Positions 35,090-45,974 of a stretch of 64,000 bases of DNA are shown one piece after another. Source of the DNA: Pseudoips prasinana. Lineage: Eukaryota > Arthropoda > Insecta > Lepidoptera > Nolidae. The notes under the pieces were generated by a model that worked only from the letters and a program-made list of their open reading frames with translations, searched no databases and was not told where the DNA came from. The stretch is from the NCBI GenBank assembly GCA_951640165.1, contig OX621238.1, positions 24,576,001 through 24,640,000 of the forward strand. Direction: 5' to 3'. The translations under genes were made by a program, and so were the position numbers. The stretch's first letter is position 1. Every line of letters begins with the position of its first letter.

Positions 35090-35312
35090 CAGTGAAGTGG
35101 CAGTGGGCGGGGTACATAGCTCGTAGAATCGACTGCCACTGGGGCAGGAAGGTTCTCGAGTAGCGACCACGAACCAGAAGACGCAGCGTGGGCAGGTCCT
35201 CTATAAGGTGGACCGATGATCGGGTCGCAGGAAAGCGCTAGATGCGCATAGTACAAGACCAGCCATTATGGAGATCTATAGGAGGAGGTCTTTGTCCAGC
35301 AGTGGACGGTGG
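35090..35312 (+). mobile_element. RTE-type LINE tail
   Basis: GTGAAGTGGCAGTGGGCGGG, GGTTCTCGAGTAGCGACCAC, GAAGACGCAGCGTGGGCAGG and GTCTTTGTCCAGCAGTGGAC align with the insert at 11204. Reading the degraded frame gives KWQWAG and VLE*RPRTRRRSVGR, so it is a dead 5'-truncated copy. The ATGATG tail is missing. Confidence 0.75.
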
Positions 35313-36429
35313 GTATTTTAATAAAATAATTAAAAACCAAATAAGTAGTTGTAGTTGTCCGGAATTATATAAATATAAAAATATTAATTGTCGGTTGTGT
35401 TCCTTAAACCCACGATTTATTCCACCATGGATTACACAACTCTTGGCGACACCACGATACAAATTAAAATAATTTACCTAAAGTTATGACGTGATAAGGA
35501 GAGTTTTAAGTTTTATTAATATGGGCAAAAAACTAGAAATAGCCCCTTTAAAATTTAATAAATACTTATTGGGACTGTTGATCTGTTTAAAATATTGCAG
35601 TCTAGATAGAGTTATTACGGAGCCGATAACAATTTATCAAGCCTAGGAATGTAATTTATTAAAATTAAATTGGGTAGTTCATGCATTCAAATCGAAGCAA
35701 ATATATTTTTTTTATAATTTTCTACTGAAAAAGTAAACGCTTTAAACTACTGTTCTGCAGTTTAGCCGTCTAAACATACACTGAGTCTCTGGTATTATGC
35801 TTTTTGCTTTTGCGTTACGCTATCCTTAACACTCTGTAAAACATTATACCCGTCACAACAAAAAGTCGCCTGAGAGTCCGCAATGTGCGTCGCTGAAATA
35901 AGAAAAGTTGAGGAAAGGAATGGCGTCAGAAATAAATTAAAGTCTCAGTCACCGAAGTTTACTGTTATTATTAAAGTTAAATATAAACATGTGAGCGTAC
36001 ATACCTTTGTGCTCTCTCACAAATAATTGGTATACATACGCTTTAGGCTTCAGACGGAGTAACTATTCTGGCGTACTTTGCCTTCTAACGAGTTTTCCCA
36101 ATTCTATTGATGTTGCGCGATCAAATACTACATTGTCTTGGGGTGAAACCAAAATTGTTATTTAATTAAAATTTTCCACATCTATGATATATATACTAAT
36201 GCTCGAATAGAAGGGCGTTCTTGATTCGATTTCTTCTTTTCCTTCTTTTCGAAGTAAACAGTGAATGTTTTTTATAATTGTGGTCTTTTAGTACAAACGG
36301 TTTACTGACACAAAGATTGCCACCGAGAAATGTTACCAAAGTCGAAAATCGAAGCATAAATTGGAAAATAATCGTAGAAAGATATCAATGGTGTATGTCT
36401 TTGAGAAATTTCAATATATTCCTTAGAAA
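35313..36429. other. No gene seen
   Basis: AT-rich; ORFs here are short and unrecognised. Confidence 0.45.
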
Positions 36430-36532
36430 CACATTTATTACTAAAAAAAATATAAGTTTCAATAGGATTTGAACCCAATGTGTAAAACATTGGGTTTAAA
36501 TCCTATTAAAACTTACAACAGTGTTTTAGTAA
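36430..36532. repeat. Fold-back containing a B-box-like motif
   Basis: AATAGGATTTGAACCCAATG with T at 36461-36481 and ACATTGGGTTTAAATCCTAT with T at 36488-36508 pair with one mismatch, and pairing continues outward (AAGTTT/AAACTT; then ACTAAAA/TTTTAGT). The right arm contains GGGTTTAAATCC, close to a tRNA B box. Confidence 0.7.
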
Positions 36533-38999
36533 AATAAATTTCCTACACAGCATAAATAAATACACATAAAGTAAAAAGCAAATTAAATTTTGTTGTTATC
36601 GCAACACGTTACCCATTTGCAGTTTGAATTACAAATAAATATTTAGTGACACACAATAAAACTAATTACGTTTATTTGTGTAACCTTTATACAAATTATT
36701 ATTATACACCAGTGCGTGAGTAAAGGTCAGACCTGGTGATCCAATTCTTGTAAATTATACAAGAAATTATTACTTTGCAACTTCGTAGAGAAAGTTTCAT
36801 CGACATATTAAATCACGAAATTTTAGTTAGCACGCTATATTTCACCTTGAAAAGAATATAATATCGTCAATGAGGCGATAAACTGTAGAATCTGATATGA
36901 TTATTTTGTTCTAACATAAATAAACACAATATTAACTGGTACCTACAATCATTATCTATCAGTAGTACTCATATTATTATAGCATGCTTATCATATCTTA
37001 AGAATACAACATAAACTAACAGTTTAACATGCCTTCCAAAACACCCAGACACAAAACAATTATATTAGTATTATATGTATTTAGTAGTGGACTTCTTAAT
37101 TAAAATCACAATTTGGCTAAAGGTATTTTAGTCTTAGAAATAGAGAAGAAAGGGTCTTATTCAACAAACGTTTTCAATTCATCTAGGCTTAAAATAAATA
37201 TAGTACGACCAATCTGTAGTCGTATTTCCAAGCTTTGATTTATTAATAGATAATTTATAATTTAACAAAATTTCAGACGTGACAGTATTTATTTCATCAT
37301 TGTTACTATTCTAATCATTTACGAGTAAGCATCAAAACATCAGAGCGTAATTCGCGGTTTATACTCGTAATATCTGAATAATAGATATTCGGGGCACGCG
37401 TTACAAAGTTGAAGCAAAATAATTTTTTCGCCCAATTTAGCTGCAATTGCAAAAGCGTTCCAAAACGTCGTTGGCGACAGTGGACACCAAGAATAATTAA
37501 AAGTAGTTACCACGCCGTAAAACTCAACAAGCTGTTGCCAGTTTCATAACTGCTCAACTATTATAGTTCTTGAATAATATCTTCCTTTCGCAATATTAAT
37601 TATTGAGAAAGAAGAAACAAAAAATTCTCGCTCGTGAACTTAAGTTTCTTCTTTATTCTTTATCCCAAGGGAATTTTAAGAAATTCGGCCTTATCCCGTT
37701 TCGTAAAAAAGGCAGCCTCTGTGCAAAAGTTTGCCTTCCTATGTTTACGGATTTACGCAAAGAGTTGTTTAATCACTACTTTTTTGCTTGACAGGTAAAC
37801 TCAGTCATGTTAAAACCATAACTTATATAGAGTAGCCCAGCATTGACATCTTCAATCATGTAAATTAAATTCCCTCAGTAACATTTCTATACGGGCTTGC
37901 TCTACTTGAATTACCGAAAAAAGTCTTTAGGTTTACATTTCCAACGAAAAAGCATTAATATATACCTATATTTTTTGTGATAATCATATTTAATTTCGGA
38001 CACGTTTCAAGTAGGCTTATCTGACACGTTAAGCTTTCAAGTTACAAGCTGTGATCTACAATCTATTGTTTGGCAAATGACCCTCTTTTTCCAACACTAT
38101 ACAAAGCGGAGGCCGTGGAAATGGTCCGTTTTACATTGGAAAGATAGCGAGGTGAATAGGAACGCACGACGAGGTCTTCCATTACGGATTAAGGGTGGAG
38201 GTGGGCGAAATTAGGTGGTAGATAGGCATCATAGCGACGGAAGCTACCACCTTCGCGTGCCTGCATTGTTGATGCATCATGTTCTTTACATTTCTAGTAA
38301 AGGTCAGATGAAAGGTCACGCTCCGTAAATAAATCTGTTCGTTAATAAATTCCTAGTCAGAACGAGTAAGTTCTACCCCTTTGTAATCATTGTTGTAGGT
38401 ACATACTTACCTTACAGCCTTTAAAGAGCTATCGTTTCACCTCTGCGTTTCTTGTATGGACTTAATTTAGTGTGTTGATTAAAAATACTTTATTGTTGAA
38501 CCTGAGTACGATAACCAGCGTATATTACAGATGTTTCTCAAGCCATAGCGTTTGCCACATTTAGGCAAGTGGGCTAATTCTTAATCATAGTAAAAATCGA
38601 ATATAGATACTGAGGTCCAGGAATATTTATCCAAGAAATTCACCAAAAAATTACCAATTACCTTTTAGTGTGTCATTTGTAAAGAATTCTTACAAAAAAG
38701 GAAAGACTTAAGAACATAAACCCGGTGGGTAATTTATCTCCGATCGTGTTGGCGAGCTCATCTTAGGCCACTGAGTAGAACGCAGGCGAGCGGGCGGCTA
38801 AATTGCGAAGTTGATATAAAGTAGGTACAAATCATGCTTTATTTGTAAAAATTTTGAGCAAGCGCAGTCACCTAACCACACCCCACGGCATGACACGTAG
38901 ACCAGTGCGGAAATATAATGTGCACTTTAACTTATATAGGACACATCTTACACTTACCCATCGATGAAATGCTCCTTCCCAACCTCAAACGGACGAGCG
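36533..38999. other. No gene seen
   Basis: 2.5 kb without supported exons. GC-richer patches near 38100-38280 and 38740-38810 lack long ORFs. Confidence 0.4.
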
Positions 39000-39345
39000 C
39001 ATTAAGCACATAGAACAACAGTTTTAAGAGTGGTAGGGCATAGTGTTCATTCGATCGAAGAGCAGCCCGACTGGGCAAGTACCTCCACCTTACAGAAGAC
39101 ATTCCTTAATAATAACATTAATAATTTTAATTTTGTGTTGCTGCGCGTGAGTAAGGTCGCCAGAGCTCATTGGGGTGGGGGGAAGGGTCAGCAACACTTG
39201 TTTGCTGACTCTTAAAGGCCGGCAACGTACCCGCGACTCCTGTGGTGTTGCGAGTGACTATGGGCGGCGACGACCACTTACCATCAGGTGACCCACTTGC
39301 ACGTTTATCGCACTCAGATATTAAAAAAAAAATTGCACTACACGT
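39000..39345 (+). repeat. Lepidopteran dispersed repeat (LINE/SINE-derived)
   Basis: Contains GCAGCCCGACTGGGCAAGTA, CCTCCACCTTACAGAAGAC, GAGTAAGGTCGCCAGAGCTC, AAAGGCCGGCAACGTACCCG, GGTGTTGCGAGTGACTATGG and CTTACCATCAGGTGACCC with an A-rich end. These blocks are familiar from lepidopteran intergenic DNA. A partial copy of the right half is at 62024. ORFs over it are repeat-derived. Confidence 0.6.
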
Positions 39346-39634
39346 CCATGAAAACTTTCTAATGCGTCACGTCAGTAACTGCCCTGAGCCGAGTTCTAAG
39401 CCCCAAAGGGGGTACCTTACCTTAGGAAAATATTTTCATCAACTTTGCAAGACAGACGGTTTGAGCCGCTCAACTCTATTGTCCGTCAAAGTTCTAAAAA
39501 CTCCTAGACGGTAAACAAAATGTAAAATAACTAACAAAAATCTTATATAAGTCCTGTGCAGGGATCATGTAATAAATCACCTGCGATACATGTCACGGCG
39601 TACATATATGTATAGGCTTTGACATAAATGATAT

Positions 39635-40057
39635 ACAGGGTGGCTGAGGAGTAGACGTTCAAACGCAAAATTTAGATACTTTATCATGAGCAATATCCGA
39701 ATCTGCATTTGTTTGATACTTTGAAAATGTATGAGTCCTGAGCTCAAATCCAAATTTTGAACTTTCGAATAAATTCTAAGTCAGTTCTGCAATGATTAGG
39801 TAAACCATACTTTTTAGGGTCTTAGGTTAAACTATGCTAATTAGTAATCACAAAATAAACTGAACTAGAAATGTTCATCAGAACGAGAAAAGAAATCGTA
39901 AACAGATGTTAGGTCAAATTTACGAAAAAATAACATTAAAAAAATTCTATCTCGAAAACTACGTAAAATCGTAGAACATACATGGGGGTGATTCGGATCT
40001 CCTTATCATAAAGTATCTAAATTTTGCGTTGGAACGTCAACTCCTCGGCCAGCCTGT
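39635..40057. mobile_element. MITE of about 420 bp with long inverted termini
   Basis: Left end ACAGGGTGGCTGAGGAGTAG with ACGCAAAATTTAGATACTTT; right end complement ACAGGCTGGCCGAGGAGTTG with the same internal block, giving about 45-50 bp of terminal inverted repeat with few mismatches. AT-rich flanks (GATAT left, ATATAG right) hint at a short target duplication. No transposase ORF. A second, one-ended copy is at 57795. Superfamily unassigned. Confidence 0.75.
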
Positions 40058-40061
40058 ATAT

Positions 40062-40247
40062 AGGGACAGCTGCCATATGATTCTTATCTAGGCAGAACCT
40101 GTACTATGCCAACCAGACAACTAATATACATATTTAAAATAGATAAATTACACTCAGACACAAAACAAATAATCATGGTCATCACACAAAGATTTTTCCT
40201 AAGTGGGAATCGAAACCGTGGTTTCGATTCCCACTTAGGAAAAATCT
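40062..40247 (-). repeat. SINE-D copy ending in a perfect 58-bp palindrome
   Basis: 40062-40217 is a minus-strand SINE-D (complements of GTACAGGTTCTGCCTAG and TTTGTGTCTGAGTG). Its B-box end GGTTTCGATTCCCACTTAGG is then followed by its own reverse complement: the arms are 40190-40217 and 40220-40247 (28 bp each, no mismatch, two-base loop). The A-box half of the head is missing. Confidence 0.85.
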
Positions 40248-40327
40248 AATATAGCCTATAAGCCCGAATAACACATAGGCTATAATTTTTAAAGTATAAC
40301 GCAGGTAAAGCCGCGGGACATAACTAG
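40248..40327 (+). mobile_element. Helitron-like 3' fragment
   Basis: AACACATAGGCTATAATTTT, GTATAACGCAGGTAAAGCCG and CGGGACATAACTAG followed by T: the family's 3' end with the CTAG terminus at 40324-40327. The mariner lies 12 bp to the right. Confidence 0.65.
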
Positions 40328-40339
40328 TTATTTATATTA

Positions 40340-41586
40340 GGTCTTTACCTATGAAATTGCCGTTCTGCAGTACTGGCCATTTCAAATCAAAATAATTTTT
40401 TTTTAAAAACATGGATTCTTTTTTCCAAAAGTAGTCATTTCTTTATTGATTAGTGTTACATTTTCATCGCATTTCAATCTTTTTCGTCATCATGGATACG
40501 TTAAAAATTCGAGTAATTATGGAATATGAGTACCGTCGTGGCAGCAACGCGGCACAAGCGGCACGCAACATCAACGACGTTTACGGAGCTAACACTACAA
40601 ACCAACGCACCACCTGTTATTGGTTTGCTCGCTTCCGTTCTGGAAATTTCGACCTGAAAAATGAACCTCGCGGTCGTCCGAAGACTTTGGTCGACAATGA
40701 CGAATTAAAGGCGGTTGTGGAAGCTGATGATACACAATCTACGGCTGAATTAGCAGCAGCTTTCGACGTTAGCGTCAAAACAATATTGGTCCATTTGCGT
40801 CAAATTGGCAAGGTAAAAAAGCTTGACAAATGGGTGCCCCACGAACTCAATGATCGCCAGCGCGAAGTACGCGTCGAGACGTGCCTTGCACTGCTCAACA
40901 GACACACAAATGAAGGAATTTTGAACCGCATTGTTACCTGCGATGAAAAATGGATTCTGTTTGATAACCGCAAGCGCTCAGCAAGTTGGTTGGATCCTGG
41001 TTCAGCACCTAAACAATGCCCTAAACGAAAACTTACCCCTAGAAAAGTGATGGTCACTGTTTGGTGGTCTAGCGCCGGTGTGATTCATCACAGCTTCTTA
41101 CCAAACGGGGTGAGCATTACTGCAGATGTGTACTGTGAAGAACTGAGCACAATGATGGAGAAGCTGGCGCATCTCCAACCAGCATTGGTCAATCGCTCGT
41201 CTCCGCTGCTCCTGCACGACAACGCGCGACCTCATACTGCACAGCAGACGGTCTCCAAGTTGCAAGAACTGGGGTTGGAAGCTCTCCGTCATCCGCCCTA
41301 CTCACCAGACCTTGCGCCTACAGACTACTACTTTTTCCAGAATTTGGATAACTTCTTGGCGGGAAAAAAATTCAATACCCGAGAGGCAGTACAAAATGCC
41401 TTTGAAGAATTTGTTGCCTCCCGTCCAGCTGATTTCTTTAAGAAGGGCATCAATAAACTGCCACTGCGATGGCAAAGATGCATTGATTGCATGGGTGATT
41501 ACTTCGATTAATACAAATAAAAAAATTCATGAAAAAAATTCGTTTAAATTTTTTCATACAAAACGGCAATTTCATAGGTAAAGACC
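40340..41586 (+). mobile_element. Mariner transposon, structurally complete
   Basis: A 1247-bp unit with perfect 25-bp terminal inverted repeats (left GGTCTTTACCTATGAAATTG to 40364; right 41562-41586) and TA dinucleotides at 40338-40339 and 41587-41588, the target duplication of Tc1/mariner elements. It contains one open transposase frame. The termini and protein resemble the cecropia mariner subfamily known from moths, but this was not tested by alignment. Confidence 0.95.
40492..41511 (+). CDS. Mariner transposase, DD34D type
   Basis: A 339-residue transposase that would bind the element's ends and perform cut-and-paste transposition into TA sites. The start chosen is ATG at 40492 (MDTLKIRVIMEYEYRRG); an in-frame Met 13 codons upstream gives an atypical hydrophobic extension. 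Residues about 5-110 hold two helix-turn-helix DNA-binding motifs with a GRPK linker at about 61-64. WVPHEL at 114-119 is the mariner linker signature. The catalytic residues are Asp151 (TCDEKW), Asp243 (HDNARPH) and Asp278 (YSPDLAPTD), with exactly 34 residues between the last two. Length is normal for the family (about 340-350) and there is no stop or frameshift. Whether it is active is unknown. Confidence 0.95.
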   Translation: MDTLKIRVIMEYEYRRGSNAAQAARNINDVYGANTTNQRTTCYWFARFRSGNFDLKNEPRGRPKTLVDNDELKAVVEADDTQSTAELAAAFDVSVKTILVHLRQIGKVKKLDKWVPHELNDRQREVRVETCLALLNRHTNEGILNRIVTCDEKWILFDNRKRSASWLDPGSAPKQCPKRKLTPRKVMVTVWWSSAGVIHHSFLPNGVSITADVYCEELSTMMEKLAHLQPALVNRSSPLLLHDNARPHTAQQTVSKLQELGLEALRHPPYSPDLAPTDYYFFQNLDNFLAGKKFNTREAVQNAFEEFVASRPADFFKKGINKLPLRWQRCIDCMGDYFD

Positions 41587-41917
41587 TACCCCATTATATG
41601 CATAGTGCATACGTAGATTAGATGCTTGAGCAAATGAATAAATGAGTAGTTAGAAATAGAACATTTAATAACAAGCCTCTTCTATAGACTTTAGTTATGT
41701 TTCGCTACGAGGCATACGAATTAATAAACAATTCCGCGAATAAAGCATGTTTTAAAACTTTTTTAAGAACCAGTAAAACACATGGCACATTTTTACTGAT
41801 CATGTTATTTTTTTCAAGAAAATACTGGTTCCAAATAAGGACCTACATGCTTAATATCTTATAGTAAATTGATATTCCCAATAAACTATAATCATTATCA
41901 TATTAATTATTTATCTT
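41587..41917. other. AT-rich spacer, no gene seen
   Basis: Nothing recognised between the mariner and a SINE-A fragment. Confidence 0.45.
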
Positions 41918-42105
41918 TAATATTTGTGTGATGAGCACGAATATTTGTTTCTGAGTCATGGATGTTTTCTATGTATTTAAGTATTTATCTATCTATATAA
42001 GTATGTATATCGTCGCCTGGTACACATAGTACAAGCTTTGCTTAGTTTGGGGCTAGGATGATCTGTGTGACATTGTCCAAGATATTATTATTATTATATT
42101 ATTAT
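41918..42105 (+). repeat. SINE-A, head missing
   Basis: Starts in the hairpin region (AATATTTGTGTGATGAGCAC) and continues through GTTTCTGAGTCATGGATG, CAAGCTTTGCTTAGTTTGGG and TGTGACATTGTCC with an ATTATT tail. The tRNA-like head is absent. Confidence 0.8.
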
Positions 42106-42334
42106 CTTATGTTCTTGCAACCAACTAAAGTTTACTTTATATATTTTGTAGTAACCGAGAGTAATTTCGCCCCAACTTCGCTCTGGCAGTAGGCGGGGAA
42201 GCTACTTTTTACACGGATCCAAGACAACTATTACTACTCACAGCCTTTTCATAGAGTCACTGACTCAATAGCAATTTTATGTACTACTGGTTCCTATTAT
42301 CTACTCGTTGCATAAAATACAATTTTATCCGGAA

Positions 42335-42430
42335 TCCGTCCTTCAGAGGGCACGTTAAGCTGTCGACCCCGGTTCTTGTCGACAACCATAGTAAATCCAA
42401 GTCAGGGGCTTTCTGGGGGACACACTTTGA
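42335..42430 (+). repeat. 5S-headed SINE, middle fragment
   Basis: TTCAGAGGGCACGTTAAGCT, GTCGACCCCGGTTCTTGTCG and GACAACCATAGTAA match the body of the family at 24878 and 56476. The head is missing. Confidence 0.45.
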
Positions 42431-42470
42431 AGTGTTCATAGGCAGTTCTCACGCGTGTTCTCACTGGTTC

Positions 42471-42674
42471 GTAAGTGATTGGTGAAGTTAAGGACCTAAC
42501 ACGCGGTCATTTCATAAATGGGACACCGTGAAAGCGGTTTAATTTTCGAGTGAGTTCATACTTCGGAGGGCAAGTTAAGCTGTCGGTTCCGGTTGTAATT
42601 GTTAGACAACAGTCAATAAGCTAAAAGTCAGTGAGCTGAAAGCTAGTGGTCCACTGGGTGGGTTACCACTAAGC
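42471..42674 (+). repeat. 5S-rRNA-headed SINE, plus orientation
   Basis: AGTGATTGGTGAAGTTAAGG, then ACGCGGTCATTTCATAAATG and GGACACCG, keep the order and spacing of the 5S A and C boxes, though with mutations. The body CTTCGGAGGGCAAGTTAAGC and TGTTAGACAACAGTCAATAA follows. Confidence 0.6.
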
Positions 42675-42719
42675 ATTTATTTATTCATTCCGTCACAAAT
42701 CATGTACCACATACCTAAA

Positions 42720-42888
42720 TCTACTATATAAAAATAAGTCGGGTTTTCCTTCCTGACGCTATAACTCCAGAACGCACGAGCCGATTTCCACCGTTTGCAT
42801 TCGTTGGAAAGGTCTCGGGCTCCGTGAGGTTTATAGCAAAGAAAACTTTATAAAATTTAACGCGGGTAACACCGCGGGGCACAGCTAG
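42720..42888 (+). mobile_element. Helitron-like element, first of a tandem pair
   Basis: Begins TCTACTATATAAAAATAAG and ends with the hairpin region GCGGGTAACACCGCGGGGC, ACAG and CTAG at 42885-42888. Flanked by A at 42719 and T at 42889, the expected A^T site. Internal CGTTGGAAAGGTCTCGGGCT is shared with the next copy. Confidence 0.85.
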
Positions 42889-43036
42889 TCTTCTTCTATA
42901 TAAAAATAAGTCGGTTTTGCATTCGTTGGAAAGGTCTCGGGCTCCGTGAGGTTTATAGCAAAGAAAATTCAGGAAAAATTTCAACAGTAAAGCGGAAATC
43001 TTCTTTAACGCGAGTGAAACCGCGGGGCATAGCTAG
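42889..43036 (+). mobile_element. Helitron-like element, second of a tandem pair
   Basis: Begins TCTTCTTCTATATAAAAATA immediately after the CTAG of the previous copy and ends GCGAGTGAAACCGCGGGGC, ATAG and CTAG at 43033-43036, followed by T. It shares the CGTTGGAAAGGTCTCGGGCT block but differs in its 3' interior. Head-to-tail arrays of this kind are known for Helitrons. Confidence 0.85.
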
Positions 43037-43980
43037 TACATATATACATATAATTCCGATTGACAGCGCTGTAAAAGATTTTTACGCTTCAACATGTATG
43101 TCTCAAAGTGCTTTCATTAAATGCAAGAATGGAGAGTTACTTTTCTCTCTACGTATTTTATTTTCGAAAGTAATAAATGACACATCCTTATAGGAACCTT
43201 TTTTAACTGTGTAATAAAGGGGATGGTATTTTTTTACACAACGATCGTATTACATTTGCTTTATTTTTGTAATTCTTCAAAAAAAGCTTAGCACATTTCT
43301 CTACTTACTCGTATAAACATGATAGCTCTGGAAATGTTTTGATTTTATCCCTCAAATAAGCTTTTACATTGAAAAAATATATACAGTGAAATCTAATGGT
43401 GTTTCATATTTATAAGTAAAGGGTTGAGGGGTTAAGCTTACAAAATTCCACTGTGATAATGACTCACTTACATAAATACCAAGTTGACCACTATAGGACG
43501 GATTCATCGCTTGTTTCCCCATAAACAATGAATTCAGAATATTCCAGTATTTCCCACGCTTTCTAGAAAACGTGGCTAAATATTTCGATGCAATGATAAT
43601 GAGTCAGTTAGTTCTTTGCCAATTATTCATATCGCAGTAAGTCTGGTGTTTATTGCCCTCTTCATCTGAGGGAGTCATCGCTCGCGACTCCCGTCTCCTG
43701 ACGCATATTGCTATTTTGGGCAGACTCTTGTAGTGCGGTTCCTATGAATTGGCGCAATTAATTACATGAAAATGTTTATATTTGACAGATAAGTGTATTA
43801 AATCCTTGAGAGATACATTAAAATATTTGCAGGGACAGTCGCGCTTGCGTACTTCATGTCAATCTGATTTAGTTTCTAGTTATTTAAATTTTGTATGGGC
43901 ATAGCTGGGTTATAAATATACCCATAAATAATTAGATTCGATGTCAACATTAATTAACAAAAACAGTTAATTGGCCAAGA
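43037..43980. other. No gene seen
   Basis: AT-rich DNA upstream of the promoter region of the gene at 44107. Confidence 0.45.
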
Positions 43981-43994
43981 CAGATGTGTATTAT

Positions 43995-44110
43995 AATTTG
44001 GTGCGTCCGCGGTTGCGCAGTCCATCTCCTTGCCACGTAGCCTGCGCCCACGCAAAGCTCCCGCTGCCGTACGTAACAAAGAGCGACGCGGGATCTTCCA
44101 CCATTCAGTT
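43995..44110 (+). promoter_or_regulatory. TATA-less promoter region with arthropod initiator
   Basis: A GC-rich, CpG-containing patch (CGTCCGCGGTTGCGCAG; GCGACGCGGGATC) in otherwise AT-rich DNA, ending in ATTCAGTTC. TCAGTT at 44105-44110 matches the arthropod initiator and would place the transcription start at A44107. No TATA box about 30 bp upstream. Confidence 0.5.
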
Positions 44111-44215
44111 CACTCGCAAACTTGCGCAAGGAAACAACAGTAGACTGTAACGTTAGTTATAACAGTGCATTTCAGAACTTTGAAAGGAATTTATTCTGAA
44201 ATAACATTTAAAAAG
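44107..44215 (+). other. Putative non-coding first exon
   Basis: Runs from the initiator to a consensus donor AAG|GTATTT with the exon ending at 44215. Contains no ATG in frame with the downstream protein. The matching acceptor TACTTGTAG lies at 45952-45960, 14 bp before the coding start. The splice is inferred from signals only. Confidence 0.5.
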
Positions 44216-44422
44216 GTATTTATCTTATTTATTCGATCCATAATTTAAAATTTTTATTTCGTTTTCATTTCTTTTTTCGTATTTTATTTCATTTAGTATT
44301 GCCTAAATATTGTCCGTGTGTTTTTGTTAATTTATGCTTCTATAACGATTTTGATACAGATTTGTGATTAGATTTTGAAAGTTGACGTTTAATTATTAGT
44401 TTTTCTGCACCTATTCGTTATA

Positions 44423-44672
44423 ATGGCATGGTGGTCTAGTTGTTACTGACTCTGACTGTTAAGGCAGACGTCGTGGGTTCGATCCTCAGCCAAATCTTTT
44501 TGTGATAAGCACGATTATTTGTTCTGTATCTGGGTGTTATTTATTTATTATATGTATGTATTTTTAAGTTTATCAGTTGCCTAGTTGTCATGGTAGAGGC
44601 TCTGCCTAGTTTGGGATTAGATAGTGTGTTAGGTGACCCAGAATATTTATATCTATTTTATTATTAATAATC
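44423..44672 (+). repeat. SINE-D inside the intron
   Basis: Near full length: head ATGGCATGGTGGTCTAGTTG, B box GGGTTCGATCCTCAGCC, body GTTCTGTATCTGGGTGTTAT, block AGAGGCTCTGCCTAGTTTGG and an ATTATTAATAAT tail. It lies about 200 bp into the predicted 1.7-kb intron in the gene's sense orientation. Confidence 0.8.
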
Positions 44673-45974
44673 CTTTACTTAAGAAGGACGTTGTGGTATA
44701 CTTTAAAAAAATAAAAGAATTGTACCAACTTATGTTTTGGTGGAAAGTTTCACCTGCATACTTTATTCTCAACACTTGATATATTTGGGTAAATAAAAAC
44801 AAATGAGGCCGGGTATATTTTCAAATTCCTCACGCCTTGTTACCAGTCACAGAAAAATGTAGTAGTGGCCGCTATATAGGTCAAGAAAACTCACACAGGT
44901 ATTTGCACGTTTTTAATAGACACGAATTCCTATTGTCGTCGTGCTACAGCGGACAAGAGAGAAGTGTCTCAAATAACCGTAGTGATTTAGACATTCTTTT
45001 GTAAAATCAATTTAAAAAGTATAAAAGAACTTTCGGAATATATTGCTCTGTTTAACGTTATCTTACTTGTATTATTTGTTTTCACTATGTTTACAATGTT
45101 TATTCGGTACCTATTCTACTACAAAAAAATAAAAACGAAATAAAAGTTAGATTTATTGAAACGTGACTCATTATCACTTCACAATTTCCAATAGTGTTTC
45201 TGTTTTTACAATTTGCAAATATATTTTAGCATATACTAGCTATGCCCGTGACTATCTCGACGTATTGTTTTAATATTTAGTAAGTACACGGACATAATTC
45301 AAATTTATATAGTCACTCACAACTCAAAACTCATAACAATACGCGTGATTATTTCTCGTTGAACACCTAATCCAGATTTTGATCAATGTTTTTGGCAATT
45401 GGCAACTAAATGTATCAAGATGTATTAGTGTGAGGTTAAAACGTGCAAAGAAACGAATAGACACACATTGTTGAAAGGGATAGGAAGACCACGTTGTTTT
45501 AAAAATGGATTATGTTGTTTATTATGTATAAATAGACTTTCACACTTTATAGTGGCATCTTTCATTGTCATCCATAAATATTCTGAAGCATTGTTTTCGG
45601 TTGACGCATAGCATTCCATCTGATTGTTATTGTTAGAAAAATAATATAACCGTAGGCGACCAATTCCAAGTCAAACCCTGAAATTCTCTTACAGCGTAAA
45701 TTTAAATGCGGTCCCAAACATTCGGTTCTGGCACGACGCCAACCAACGCTATCAATTTCTATCAAACTGAACTTTCTGGTTTTACTTATGTTCCATGATG
45801 AACAGTTTTATATTTCTTTTAATATTTTATGATTTTCAAAATAACATGAAAGTAATCGTCTGCCATATTTCATTATTACTCAATAGGAGTCCAGAATTTT
45901 AATGACAGCTTTTAAATATTTTTTCATCATACAATAACAATAGTTTTCAAATACTTGTAGATTAAACAACCAAG

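Noticed and set aside
39030..39514. Two plus-strand ORFs of 61 and 90 codons
   Set aside because: Both lie largely over a dispersed lepidopteran repeat.
40453..40491. Upstream start for the mariner transposase
   Set aside because: The 13-residue extension is hydrophobic and atypical for mariner; the Met at 40492 gives the normal N terminus.
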